Assembly (NCBI GenBank): GCA_021845945.1
Contig: JAJZRD010000015.1
Location: forward strand, 1-33,984
Length of the DNA: 33,984 bases
Reading direction: 5' to 3'
DNA from: Chloroflexota bacterium
GTDB lineage: Bacteria; Chloroflexota; UBA6077
Within the stretch, counting starts at the first letter, position 1. Each line of letters opens with the position of its first letter. Below are positions 7,934-15,765 of this stretch, piece by piece. Below the pieces are notes generated by a model. The model worked only from the letters and a program-made list of their open reading frames with translations. It was not told the DNA's origin and made no database searches. A program made the position numbers and the translations under genes.

Positions 7934-9112
7934 GTGAAAACCGTCGACGACAGGCTGGCGGCGAGGACTGTGAGAATGCAGGTGAGCGCCATCAGGGAGA
8001 TACTCAAGGTAACGCAAAGCAGCGACGTCATCTCCCTGGCAGGTGGACTCCCTGCTCCCGAAGCGTTCCCTGTGGACATCGTGAGAGCGATCTGCAACAG
8101 GGTGTTGGAGGAGAACCCGGTGGCAGCGCTGCAATACGGGCCGTCGGAAGGGCACGACGCATTGCGACAGACGCTCGTGGAATATGCGGGTCGTCTGGGC
8201 ATCGAAGCCTCGTTGGAGGAAGTGCTGGTCTTCACCGGCTCCCAGCAGGTGTTGGATCTTCTCGGCAAAGTCTTTGTGGACATTGGCGACAAGGTGGTGG
8301 TGGAGAGCCCCACCTACCTTGGGGCATTGCAGTCGCTAAGCGCCTACCAGCCCGAGTACGTCCTGTGGCCGACGGACGATGAAGGAGCTATTCCAGAGGC
8401 ACTGGAAGAGATACTGCGACGGAACCGAGTGAAGCTGATCTACCTGGTGCCCAACTTCCAGAATCCAACCGGTAGGACGCTGGGCCTCGAACGGAGGCGA
8501 TCCATTGCGAGAATCCTCGCGCAGCACGAAGCGGTGCTGGTGGAGGACGATCCATACGGGCGACTCAGGTACGGGGGAGCTGACGTACCGTCGATCAAGT
8601 CGCTGGCTCCCGACAACGTCATCTACCTGAGCAGCTTCTCCAAGGTCCTGTCGCCAGGGTTTCGGCTGGGCTGGGTGGTCGCACCTAGAGAGATCTGCCG
8701 GTGGCTGGTAGTAGCCAAGCAAGGCGCCGACCTGCACACCAGCGCGCTTTCGCAGGCCATCGCCGCCGAGTTCGTCGCCGGTGGGTACCTTGAGGCCCAT
8801 TTGCCTGTCATCCTCGGTCTGTACCGACGAAGGCTGGCAGCGATTCTGGGTGCGCTGCAATCCCACTGGGACGGATGGGCCACCTGGACTCGGCCGGAGG
8901 GAGGCATGTTCGTGTGGGCAACGTTGCCTGGCAATATGGACACCGAGGAGGTCTACTGGAAAGCCATCGAGCGCAAAGTCGCTTTCGTACCTGGCAAGTT
9001 CTTCCACGTCGACGGCAGCGGTAAGAACACTATGCGCTTGAACTTCTCCAATACAGATGAAGACAAGCTCGTCGACGCCGTGGAAAGGCTGACCAGAACG
9101 GTCCGGAGCTGA
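7934..9112 (+). CDS. PLP-dependent aminotransferase (LysN/ARO8-like)
   Basis: 392 residues from the GTG at 7934, chosen because AAAGGAGG lies at 7917-7924 with good spacing. It is a fold-type I aminotransferase of the group that includes 2-aminoadipate aminotransferase (LysN) and multi-substrate aromatic/branched-chain aminotransferases. It transfers amino groups between amino acids and 2-oxo acids using pyridoxal phosphate. Visible motifs are SLAGGLPAPEAFP (34-46), LQYGPSEGHDALR (66-78), NPTGR (177-181), EDDPYGRLRY (204-213), SSFSKVLSPGFRLGW (233-247) with Lys239 or its near neighbour binding PLP and the following Arg binding the substrate carboxylate, and a C-terminal MRLNFSN. Regulation is probably by the upstream attenuator. 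The Val/Ile codons there suggest a branched-chain substrate, but this is inference. Confidence 0.9.
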   Translation: MKTVDDRLAARTVRMQVSAIREILKVTQSSDVISLAGGLPAPEAFPVDIVRAICNRVLEENPVAALQYGPSEGHDALRQTLVEYAGRLGIEASLEEVLVFTGSQQVLDLLGKVFVDIGDKVVVESPTYLGALQSLSAYQPEYVLWPTDDEGAIPEALEEILRRNRVKLIYLVPNFQNPTGRTLGLERRRSIARILAQHEAVLVEDDPYGRLRYGGADVPSIKSLAPDNVIYLSSFSKVLSPGFRLGWVVAPREICRWLVVAKQGADLHTSALSQAIAAEFVAGGYLEAHLPVILGLYRRRLAAILGALQSHWDGWATWTRPEGGMFVWATLPGNMDTEEVYWKAIERKVAFVPGKFFHVDGSGKNTMRLNFSNTDEDKLVDAVERLTRTVRS

Positions 9113-9199
9113 GCATCATAACCGGCAGTATACTCGCGAGCCCCGTCGATCGTCGGATGCTGGCGAGAAGCTTGGTCTTGGCGGAAAGGAGACGGGAAC

Positions 9200-9943
9200 A
9201 TGCAGGGAGAATGGGTCTATGACGAAGGCGTGCAGGTCGGCACCAACTACCTGGATGACTGCGAAGTGCTCGAATACGACCGAAACATGCAGCAACTACG
9301 AAACATCTCCGAGGAGGTTGAGGTCACTGCGAGCGCCCTATGTCTTCGAGCGGAGACAACTGTGTGGGAAATCGGAACAGGAACCGGCGAAACCGCGCTG
9401 GGTTTAGCGGTCTACTGTTCGAAGGTGTGGGCTTCTGACGTAAGCCCAGCTATGCTGAAGTTCGCCAGAAGGAAAGCCGCGGAACGTGGTGTGGGGAATG
9501 TCGAGTTCGGATTAGGGGGGTTCCTGCAGGGTTTTGTGCCGGACCAAACTGTTGATGCGGTCGTTTCTCAACTCGCACTACACCATCTGCCTGATTTCTG
9601 GAAAATGGCCGCTCTGCGGCGCGTGACGGATTCCCTGAGCGCCGGAGGCCGGTTCTATCTCAAGGATGTCGTCTTCCCCGGCGATTCGGACGACTACAGC
9701 GAGTTCTTCTCCCGGGTCATCGATCAGGTCAGGAACAGTGCGGGTGAGAAACTGGCCAACGAGACTATTGTCCACATTCGCGAGGAGTATTCTACGTTTG
9801 ACTGGGTGTTAGAGGAGATGCTACGACGTGCAGGTCTCCGGATAGAAAGGAAGGATGATCATGGCTTATTGACGTTCCCCTCCTTCCGCCTTCCGCGACA
9901 GTATGCTGGCAGATTAGTCCATCTTAGCGAGCGAGTTGGCTAG
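9200..9943 (+). CDS. Class I SAM-dependent methyltransferase
   Basis: 247 residues, ATG at 9200 preceded by AAAGGAGA at a good distance. The Rossmann-fold methyltransferase motifs are clear: motif I VWEIGTGTGE (55-64), acidic residue ASD (78-80) for the ribose, then DAVVSQLALHHLPD and the post-motif LSAGGRFYLKD. It transfers a methyl group from S-adenosylmethionine; the acceptor is unknown. It lies 87 bases after the aminotransferase on the same strand and may be co-transcribed. Its 3' end overlaps the convergent lipoprotein gene by 30 bases. Base composition is slightly lower in GC than its neighbours, which fits a transferred block together with the aminotransferase. Confidence 0.88.
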   Translation: MQGEWVYDEGVQVGTNYLDDCEVLEYDRNMQQLRNISEEVEVTASALCLRAETTVWEIGTGTGETALGLAVYCSKVWASDVSPAMLKFARRKAAERGVGNVEFGLGGFLQGFVPDQTVDAVVSQLALHHLPDFWKMAALRRVTDSLSAGGRFYLKDVVFPGDSDDYSEFFSRVIDQVRNSAGEKLANETIVHIREEYSTFDWVLEEMLRRAGLRIERKDDHGLLTFPSFRLPRQYAGRLVHLSERVG

Positions 9944-10498
9944 TTGCAGCACTGCATCGGGGTCGAGGCCCTCGGCAGAGACATAATAGAAGACGTGATC
10001 CTTGATCGGAGCGCCCGGCCCCTGAATCCATCTACCCGGTTCATCCCACCATAGTTGCACGGACTCGCTCGGCTGTGCCTTGCTCTTGATCTGCAACGTA
10101 GCGGCCTGTCCGCGCACGTTAACCTCTCGCTGCTCACCCCCTGACTCCACAGTAACAATGGGCGGATTGTACGAGCCTGCTCCAACCCCCAGGAGTTTAC
10201 CTGGTCCGGAATACTCGACCCAGAACGTGCCCTGCCCGACTTTGACCATATGGACGGTTCCCATTCCTTGCGGTATGGACCGTGGGCGCAGGACCGGCGA
10301 CACGTCTCGAACGGAACGAAGCACCTCTGTCCACGCGGCTTCTTCACCCGAAATGGACGTTGATGTCACGATAGTTGGGGTAGGCTGAGGTATTGGAGAT
10401 GGCAACCCTGCCACTTGAGGCGCGGAGCACCCTGGCAGGATCAGAGCAAAGAGGATCGCGACGACCATCCAAAGTGTGCGGGAGCGAAAGCCAGGCAT
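9914..10498 (-). CDS. Putative lipoprotein
   Basis: 194 residues from the ATG at 10498 (two TTG codons just upstream are alternatives). The N-terminus has an Arg-containing start, a hydrophobic helix and a lipobox LPGC, then a Pro/Thr-rich linker, as for a lipoprotein anchored on the outer face of the membrane. The mature part contains beta-like segments (TVHMVKVGQGTFWVEY, ATLQIKSKAQ) and no known catalytic motif. It ends in DPDAVLQLANSLAKMD, a pattern seen in lipoproteins and anti-sigma accessory domains that use their C-terminal helix for anchoring or docking. It lies downstream of the anti-sigma remnant in the same orientation. Function unknown. Confidence 0.65.
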   Translation of the reverse strand: MPGFRSRTLWMVVAILFALILPGCSAPQVAGLPSPIPQPTPTIVTSTSISGEEAAWTEVLRSVRDVSPVLRPRSIPQGMGTVHMVKVGQGTFWVEYSGPGKLLGVGAGSYNPPIVTVESGGEQREVNVRGQAATLQIKSKAQPSESVQLWWDEPGRWIQGPGAPIKDHVFYYVSAEGLDPDAVLQLANSLAKMD

Positions 10499-10675
10499 CT
10501 TCGTCAACAATGAACCCCGGTGCCCACCCCCATATGAACTTGCCGGATCGCCAACTTGAGCATATCACATCATGCGCTGAGCTGTCTGATGTCCAGGCCC
10601 CCCGGTTTCGTCGAGGCCCGGCCATCCTATTCACACCCCTCGATAGGCTCAAGGACGTTCGAGAGACGAGAGGCA

Positions 10676-10833
10676 CGCAAACTCCTCGGCCTGGGATCCC
10701 CTATCCATCGGTGTCCTCCCGGCCGAGCCATCTCCGCGTGACGGCGCGGCGTCGGAATAATTAGCAGCTCCCGAGCCGGAGTGTATGGCCGCTCCCGACA
10801 CAGGAAGACACAAGGCTCTCCGGAAAGTCACGC
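10676..10833 (-). pseudogene. Anti-sigma gene 5' remnant (direct repeat copy B)
   Basis: A diverged copy of the promoter region and first codons of the anti-sigma gene at 7071-7223. It keeps an ATG at 10708 and codes MDRGSQAEEFA, then diverges and stops after 19 residues. It is positioned directly downstream of the ECF sigma gene, where an anti-sigma gene would be expected. This suggests that a sigma/anti-sigma pair was broken here, by a deletion or by recombination between two paralogous pairs. Confidence 0.7.
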
Positions 10834-10844
10834 TGCCCTACGCG

Positions 10845-10893
10845 AGGAGACGGGGGAACACCGAGACGGGGAGACGAGGAGACGGGCGGAGAG
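10845..10893. repeat. Low-complexity GAGACGGGG repeats
   Basis: Imperfect short direct repeats of GAGACGG/GGAGACG type lie in the ~260-bp non-coding gap between the anti-sigma remnant and the sigma gene. A hairpin CCTCTCC (11047-11053)/GGAGAGG (11059-11065) follows, 26 bases past the sigma stop. It lacks a T tract, so terminator function is doubtful. Confidence 0.5.
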
Positions 10894-11090
10894 TGGCGAG
10901 TTCCCCCTCCCTTGGAGAAAGGCGTGATGCTGCGCCAGCTCGCATCGCGGGGGTGATGACCGGCACCTTGTCTCCATTCGTACGAGACCTCACCCGTGAA
11001 CCCGTGGACATGCCAGAGGGCACGTCCAGGCTCTGGCTGGTCCACACCTCTCCGAGGGGGAGAGGGAGAACACTCAGCACCCAGCGCTGC

Positions 11091-11642
11091 TCAGCCATGC
11101 TCGCCACGAAGCCTCTCCCGCAGTGCGACCATGGCCCTGAAGAGCAACTGCTTCACCGCCCCTTCGCTTCGGCCCATCCTCTCGGCGATCTCCTTACCCC
11201 GTAGTCCGTGGCTGAAGCGCAGCACCACCGCTCGGCGCTGGTCGGGCGGCAGCGTCTCCACCGCCGCCCAGAGGGCGCCGGCCTCCTCCCGAGCCTCGGC
11301 CACCTCCTCTGGTCGCGGGTCGCCGTCGGCGAGCCCCAGCACCTCGTCCAGCGGCTCCCTGGTGCGCTCCCTCCTGTGCCGTTCGATGACCAGGTTGGCG
11401 GCGATGCGGTGGAGCCAGGCGCCAAAGGCGACCCCCTCCCACCGGTAGCTGCCGATGTGCTCCAGGGCTCGCCGGAAGGTCTCCGAGGTCAGATCCTCGG
11501 CATCGTGGTGGGAGCCAGTCCGGGCGTAGGCATAGCAGTATATCCGCACGACGTAGCGGTCGTACAGCTGCTCGAAAGCCTCTTTGGAGCTCCTGGCGGC
11601 CTCCACCAGTTCGCGCTCTCGATCCAGCTCCGAAGCCGTCAT
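11091..11642 (-). CDS. ECF RNA polymerase sigma factor
   Basis: 183 residues from the ATG at 11642; the frame is open for 55 more codons upstream, but those look non-coding. Region sigma2 spans about 22-92 (FEQLYDRYVVRIYCYAYARTG, then HHDAEDLTSETFRRAL, then FGAWLHRIAANLVIERHRR). Region sigma4 spans about 123-177 (LPPDQRRAVVLRFSHGLRGKEIAERMGRSEGAVKQLLFRAM), the -35-binding helix-turn-helix. This is the minimal two-domain form of extracytoplasmic-function sigma factors. It would normally be held by a membrane anti-sigma factor encoded next to it. Only a 5' fragment of one remains adjacent, while a full one lies at 5109-7103. It is the best candidate to read the shared promoter motif found at 5027, 7223 and 15310. 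Confidence 0.92.
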   Translation of the reverse strand: MTASELDRERELVEAARSSKEAFEQLYDRYVVRIYCYAYARTGSHHDAEDLTSETFRRALEHIGSYRWEGVAFGAWLHRIAANLVIERHRRERTREPLDEVLGLADGDPRPEEVAEAREEAGALWAAVETLPPDQRRAVVLRFSHGLRGKEIAERMGRSEGAVKQLLFRAMVALRERLRGEHG

Positions 11643-11877
11643 GAGGCCATCGGGAGCGCGGGCTCGCGGCCGCTCCTCGCCCTGGGAAAAGCCACCAGTC
11701 GGGACAGGTCGCGCGGGTGCCAACGCACGGGCGCCTCCCTGTAAAGAAGAACCTCTCAATCTATAGAACGCCGCGGCCTGGCCTGGGGTTCCATCTTCTC
11801 CAAGCATCTTGCCGCCAGCCTACCATGGCGGTGTTTCGCACGTGTTTCAGCGATGTAACAGGTTGGAAACATGGGTT

Positions 11878-12605
11878 CTACGGCACGGTGAAGCGGAACA
11901 CCCAGGGGCCGGCGACCCGTGTCTGTGGGACGATGCCTTTCTCGGGCTCGAACCGCCTCGGGTCTATGCCCACCAACTCCTTCACCGTCAGGGTCCACTC
12001 GCCGCGCTTGTCATACAGGGGGCTGGAGAAGCTGTAACTATAGGAGCCATCGGCGGCCCGAGTGCCACCCTCCATTCCTCGCTCCCCATCGCCTGAGTCC
12101 CAACCCGCGACCGAGAGGCTCGCTATCGGCGACCAATGCTCCGGCGGGATGTCCGCCGAGGGCGAGAAGCGGAGGTATGCTCGCGTCTCGGTCGGCGTCA
12201 CCACCACCTTCTCGAGGGTGACCGGGATGCCCTGAGCGGTCACGGTCCGGTTGACCTCCGCGACCCGACCCGGGACGAAGGGCACGGTGAGGCGGAACTC
12301 AAGAGGGCCTGAGCCTCTGATCGTGCGAACCGAGCTGTCGGGCACGGCGGTCGGAGCGACGAGGATAGCATCCACAGGCGGGTCGCGGCGCAGCGGCTGC
12401 ACCGTCGGCTTGGGGCCGATGCGCTCGAACGCCTCGACGCCCGGAGCCTCCAGGCGGAGTTGCAGCTCCTTGGGGTTCCCGGTGACGCCCGCGGAGTCGA
12501 AGGACATCAGATAGCCTCCTGTGCCCGCGTCCACGCCCGCGCCCATTCCTCTCCACGCGGGGAAACGGTTGCCGTTGGCATCGAACAGCTTGGGCTGGGC
12601 CAAAC
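11878..12605 (-). pseudogene. C-terminal part of exported anti-sigma-type protein
   Basis: An open frame encodes about 240 residues of an extracytoplasmic beta-rich domain (beginning near AQPKLFDANGNRFPAWRG and ending in RVAGPWVFRFTVP). It has the flavour of the large exported domains of ECF anti-sigma proteins (DUF4179/DUF5643-like). There is no start, no cytoplasmic domain and no membrane helix. Upstream it runs directly, in a different frame, into the 5' part of an ECF sigma gene. The simplest reading is a deletion that removed sigma4 of the sigma gene and the N-terminal half of its anti-sigma partner. The C-terminal motif GPW resembles the end of the protein at 14105-15265. Confidence 0.7.
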
Positions 12606-12983
12606 GGTGGCTTCTGGGTTGCCCTCGCGGGCCCGAGCAAGTGGCTCCGGCAGCGACTCCAGGGGGACGGCAGTCCGATGCCGGCGACGGGAATCGATGG
12701 CGGTGTTCCGGGCTATGCGGAACAACCATGCCGCGAAGGGCACTCCCGTGGGGCGGTAGTTGGGCAGGGCATCCAGGGCTTGCAGGAACACCTGCTGGGC
12801 CAGATCGGCGGCGTCTTCCTGGCAGTCGGTACGCACCCGCAGATAGCGATAGACACGAGTCAGATACAGTTGGTAGAGTTGGCCGAAGGCCACGGGATCC
12901 GCGCGCGCCGCCTCCACCAGGGCGGACTCATCGCTCTCCGCTGGCCGATGGTCGGCGAGCGGCAGTGCGCGGATGCTCTCCAT
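12606..12983 (-). pseudogene. ECF sigma factor, 3'-truncated
   Basis: The ATG at 12983 has a good Shine-Dalgarno sequence (GAGGAGAAAGGACCC before it). The frame encodes sigma2 in full (about 27-100: FGQLYQLYLTRVYRYLRVRT, DAADLAQQVFLQALDALPNY, FAAWLFRIARNTAIDSRRRH) and the linker up to about residue 125. Near 12605 homology to sigma ends and the sequence becomes that of an anti-sigma exported domain read in another frame. The sigma frame itself continues as nonsense to 12507 (158 residues in all). Region sigma4 is missing, so the product could not recognise a -35 element. This is a second, broken ECF locus beside the intact one. Confidence 0.8.
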
Positions 12984-13249
12984 GGGTCCTTTCTCCTCTC
13001 GGCTCGTCCACGTTCCTTCCCCCAGTCTCGTGGGATGCATCATGGCCATGGCATAAGTAATAACGTAGAAGGGCCGAAAAGCGGACATCCTCGGGACACA
13101 TGTTCGCCATTCTCATGGCCGAGGGGCTCCCTGGAGGGTGCTGTCATCGCTGCCGTGTACCGGGTAGAAGTGGACGGCGCCGAGACAGCGATGGAGATAG
13201 CCCGTGTAGCCTTGGGCGGACAGTGGGACCAGTCGGAGCCCGAAGAAGC

Positions 13250-13618
13250 CTACAGGGCCTGCAACTGGGGAAGGAGACGCAGCACGAGGGATCGGGCTGT
13301 TGTCCAGTTCTGTGCCCAGTCTCGCAGGGCGGCGTCGGGCAGCAGGTTGTAGTCCGCCGCTATCCTGAGCTGCTTCAGCCGGTAGAGGTCATTTCCAACG
13401 GCAAAACCCTGACGCTTCCGCACCGCGTTGATGACCAGCGCATGGGCACTGTCATCCTTCTTGGCTGGGTAGGCCCCTGTCTTCTCTCTGGCCAGAAGAA
13501 AAAGACTGTAGTAGGCCCGCCCCACGGCCGTGCGGAACTCAGCCTCGCCCCCGATGTTTGCCAGGTCCTGGGCGAGCTTCAGCAGGTTGAGCGGATCGAA
13601 GGGCTCAGGCCGCGGCAT
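13250..13618 (-). CDS. HEPN-domain-like protein
   Basis: 122 residues from the ATG at 13618. It is an all-helical protein with the pattern GRAYYSLFLLAREKTG (33-48), SAHALVINAVRKRQG (57-71) and LRIAADYNL (84-92), which matches the HEPN fold family (A-Y-Y-x-x-F, then R-x-x-A-D-Y-x-L). HEPN proteins are often RNases in toxin-antitoxin and defence systems. The usual R-x4-6-H catalytic motif is not visible, so it may be non-catalytic or use the R-x-x-A-D-Y variant. It overlaps the upstream gene by 14 bases and is clearly co-translated with it. Together they may form a two-gene toxin-antitoxin-like pair (inference). Confidence 0.7.
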   Translation of the reverse strand: MPRPEPFDPLNLLKLAQDLANIGGEAEFRTAVGRAYYSLFLLAREKTGAYPAKKDDSAHALVINAVRKRQGFAVGNDLYRLKQLRIAADYNLLPDAALRDWAQNWTTARSLVLRLLPQLQAL

Positions 13619-13982
13619 CGCTGGCCTTCGGGTAGACAGCGAAGGAGACCCACTCTGCGAGTTGGTCGGCGGCCTGATCTGGTAGCTGAACAATCCAATT
13701 GTCGACGCTGTGGCCGATCTTCTCCCAGTAATCCATGGCTGCCTCGTGGGACAAACCTACCCACTGGCGGATCTCGATCCTCTTTGTCCCCTCTTCCGGA
13801 TCCTGATCGGTGACCAGTTCGGTCTTGGCGATCGGGATGGAGTAGTCGCGCGCTGAGCGTTCCATGACCTCCAGGAGCCTAAAGATGAGGGTTCTCACCT
13901 CCGGGGAGAGTTCTCTCAGCAGTTTCCTGGCTGACGGTTGCACATCGATGTTCGCTGGAATGCCTGACAGCGGGTCTATCAT
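13605..13982 (-). CDS. Unknown partner of HEPN protein
   Basis: 125 residues from the ATG at 13982, which has the strong Shine-Dalgarno sequence GGGAGG. I do not recognise the family. The N-terminal half (16-48) is helical (ARKLLRELSPEVRTLIFRLL), the middle has a beta-like stretch KRIEIRQWVGL (67-77), then an amphipathic helix EAAMDYWEKIG, and it ends in WVSFAVYPKA and a short acidic-alanine tail. It is weakly acidic overall. The position (first gene, overlapping a HEPN gene) is that of an antitoxin or regulator; this is inferred from context only. Confidence 0.65.
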   Translation of the reverse strand: MIDPLSGIPANIDVQPSARKLLRELSPEVRTLIFRLLEVMERSARDYSIPIAKTELVTDQDPEEGTKRIEIRQWVGLSHEAAMDYWEKIGHSVDNWIVQLPDQAADQLAEWVSFAVYPKASDAAA

Positions 13983-14104
13983 GAGGCTTCCTCCCGGTTT
14001 GGCAGGATAGTGATTATTCACTCAAGACCGGCTCCTGCCTCGCATAGTCTATCATGAGTTACGGGTTGCTATCGATTACACGGATCAGACCACCGGGTGG
14101 CCAT

Positions 14105-15265
14105 CTATCGCTCCGTCCCCACCGGCACCTGGAGCCGCCATGGCCCCTGCACCGCGACATCGGCGTTGCGGAAGGTCACCGTCACTTGATCGGGAACGTC
14201 CTTGGGTAGCACAAGGGCCACCCGCTTCCACTGGCCGTCAGTGCCCTCATTGGGATTGGGCGGGAAGCTGACTCCGAAGCCATCGTCGCTGGCGGACGGG
14301 GAAAAGCCGTAGCTCTCGGCTCCGTCGAGCAGCAACTGCCCAAGGCCCATCAACTTTCGGTCTCCGTTCCAGTCACCAAGATCCAGCTGCAGCACCAACC
14401 TGCGCTCCCCTGGTGGCATCGGGAGCTGCTTGCTGCTGCTATCGACGATCTCGGCATGCGTGACCCGGAAGCTGTACGACCCCAGGGTGAGGTTGGCATC
14501 CAGGGGGATCCTCTCTCCGACCTTCTTGCCACCTATCGGCACTCTGAGGCTTGCATCTCCAGATTGCTCACTTATGACCACGAACGGCACGACTACCTCC
14601 GCCGAGCGAGCGTCCGATGCCAGGGGAGGGAAGAGCAGATCCTCGGTGAGGACGGTGAAGTTGCTGCCGGGCGACCAGCTCCTCCTCGGGAGAGAAGGCG
14701 GCTGCGATAGCAGATCGATCTTCTCCAGGTACTCCCGCCCCCGGTCGTCTCTCAGCACGAGCTGGCGCAGCAGACCCAGAGGGCCGATGGAGCGCACCTT
14801 TCCAACCTGTGGGTCGGCCTGGGCTCTGAGCTGCACCGCCGTTCCCTCTGCGCTCGCGGAAACGCTGGTTACGCCCACCGTGATCCCGTGGAGTTCCAGG
14901 CCGCTTCTGACCTCCCGGGCCTGTGGCAGGCCAGCCTTCTGCAGTGGGACCACCGGAACCTCCACGGTCCAGTTTCCCAGGGGCGCGGGAGCGTCCAGCA
15001 GGACCTCCACGCTTCGCACCTCCGGCGCAAGGGCGTCCAGGGTCCACTCCACATCCAGTCTCTGGAGGCCCCCTGTGAACGGATCGCCATTAACCGGACT
15101 GCCGCCGCCGATTTCGGACAGGCGCCGGGTCTGGTAAAGCCGGCCGGACTCGTCGCGGATGGTCAGGCGCACCTGCTGGTATACGAACTTGAAATCGATG
15201 CCTGCCTGGACCTCGGTGCCCATCTGGATCACCGTCTTACCGTCTGCGGAGAGGAGGTTCTTCAC
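14105..15265 (-). CDS. Exported-type beta-domain protein, probably 5'-truncated
   Basis: The frame is open from 15448. The GTG at 15265 (386 residues) is the first start after a promoter-like motif at 15310-15278. No signal peptide or membrane helix is found with any start, yet the sequence is that of the extracytoplasmic beta domains of ECF anti-sigma proteins (KFVYQQVRLTIRDESGRLY; repeated 'VTxVSASAEGTAVQL' and LTLGSYSFRVTHAEIV-like segments; ending VQGPWRLQVPVG). Two or three repeated beta units are visible. The likely history is deletion of the cytoplasmic and membrane part, leaving the outer domain close to the old promoter. Expression is possible, but the product would stay in the cytoplasm. 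Confidence 0.55.
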   Translation of the reverse strand: MKNLLSADGKTVIQMGTEVQAGIDFKFVYQQVRLTIRDESGRLYQTRRLSEIGGGSPVNGDPFTGGLQRLDVEWTLDALAPEVRSVEVLLDAPAPLGNWTVEVPVVPLQKAGLPQAREVRSGLELHGITVGVTSVSASAEGTAVQLRAQADPQVGKVRSIGPLGLLRQLVLRDDRGREYLEKIDLLSQPPSLPRRSWSPGSNFTVLTEDLLFPPLASDARSAEVVVPFVVISEQSGDASLRVPIGGKKVGERIPLDANLTLGSYSFRVTHAEIVDSSSKQLPMPPGERRLVLQLDLGDWNGDRKLMGLGQLLLDGAESYGFSPSASDDGFGVSFPPNPNEGTDGQWKRVALVLPKDVPDQVTVTFRNADVAVQGPWRLQVPVGTER

Positions 15266-15277
15266 CCTCCCTGTATG

Positions 15278-15310
15278 GGGGAAACGGGGACGTTTGGCGA
15301 AGGTTACGCT
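15278..15310 (-). promoter_or_regulatory. Third ECF-type promoter-like motif
   Basis: The minus strand reads AGCGTAACCTT (15310-15300), 13 bases, CGTTTCCCC (15286-15278). The spacing is the same as in the motifs at 5027 and 7223, and the blocks agree with them (G-C-G-T-x-A-C-x-T-T; C-G-T-T). It lies inside the long open frame of the downstream gene and argues for a start below 15278. Confidence 0.35.
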
Positions 15311-15599
15311 CGATCGCTCACGGGCCTGCAGGGCGAAGGAAACGGGGCATCGGTGCACGGCGCTGTGGGAGATGGAGTGCTCCTCCCCCAACTGAAGCGT
15401 ATCATGGTGCCCGGCTGCCCTCGTGGGGCATGCGCCGTGAAGCCGCACCGCGCCTGGCCCTGTTCTACCATGAAAGGTGGATGCGCACTAGCAGCGGTCG
15501 GCGTCGGTTGATACAATGTGATCGGCGTGGACTTGCGCATGGTTCTTGGAACGTTGGGCATGGAGGCTGGAATGGATTTGACTCGGGAGTGCCCCGCAT

Positions 15600-15761
15600 G
15601 TGGGACGAACTGAGACGAGGGGAAGACGTGCCAGGGCTGTTTTCACCGTAGAAGGTGGCATCGACAGCTACTGTGACAACGTGAGGGCATGGGCGAGATC
15701 GATCCTGGACTCACTCAAGGCCGCAGGGGAGCCGACCGCCACCACGATATCTCGGAGATAG
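15600..15761 (+). CDS. Possible small ORF before MBL hydrolase
   Basis: A 53-codon frame from GTG 15600 to TAG 15759-15761, ending 4 bases before the hydrolase start. The C-terminal part (GGIDSYCDNVRAWARSILDS...) looks coding because a second copy after the hydrolase gene differs mainly at third codon positions. No good ribosome site. It may be a small co-transcribed gene or the end of a decayed one. The rest of 15311-15600 shows only a cysteine-rich scrap (CPACGT) with no convincing gene. Confidence 0.25.
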   Translation: MGRTETRGRRARAVFTVEGGIDSYCDNVRAWARSILDSLKAAGEPTATTISRR

Positions 15762-15765
15762 GCGT

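Noticed and set aside
10845..10893. CRISPR-like short repeats
   Set aside because: The repeats are overlapping low-complexity GAGACGG units without constant length or spacers.
11047..11065. Terminator after the sigma gene
   Set aside because: The hairpin is good, but no T tract follows on the minus strand.
13110..13250. Plus-strand frame reading VEVDGAETAMEIARVAL between the broken sigma and HEPN genes
   Set aside because: The local composition looks coding, but there is no start, no ribosome site and no stop in a sensible place. It could be a scrap of a lost gene, too short to call.
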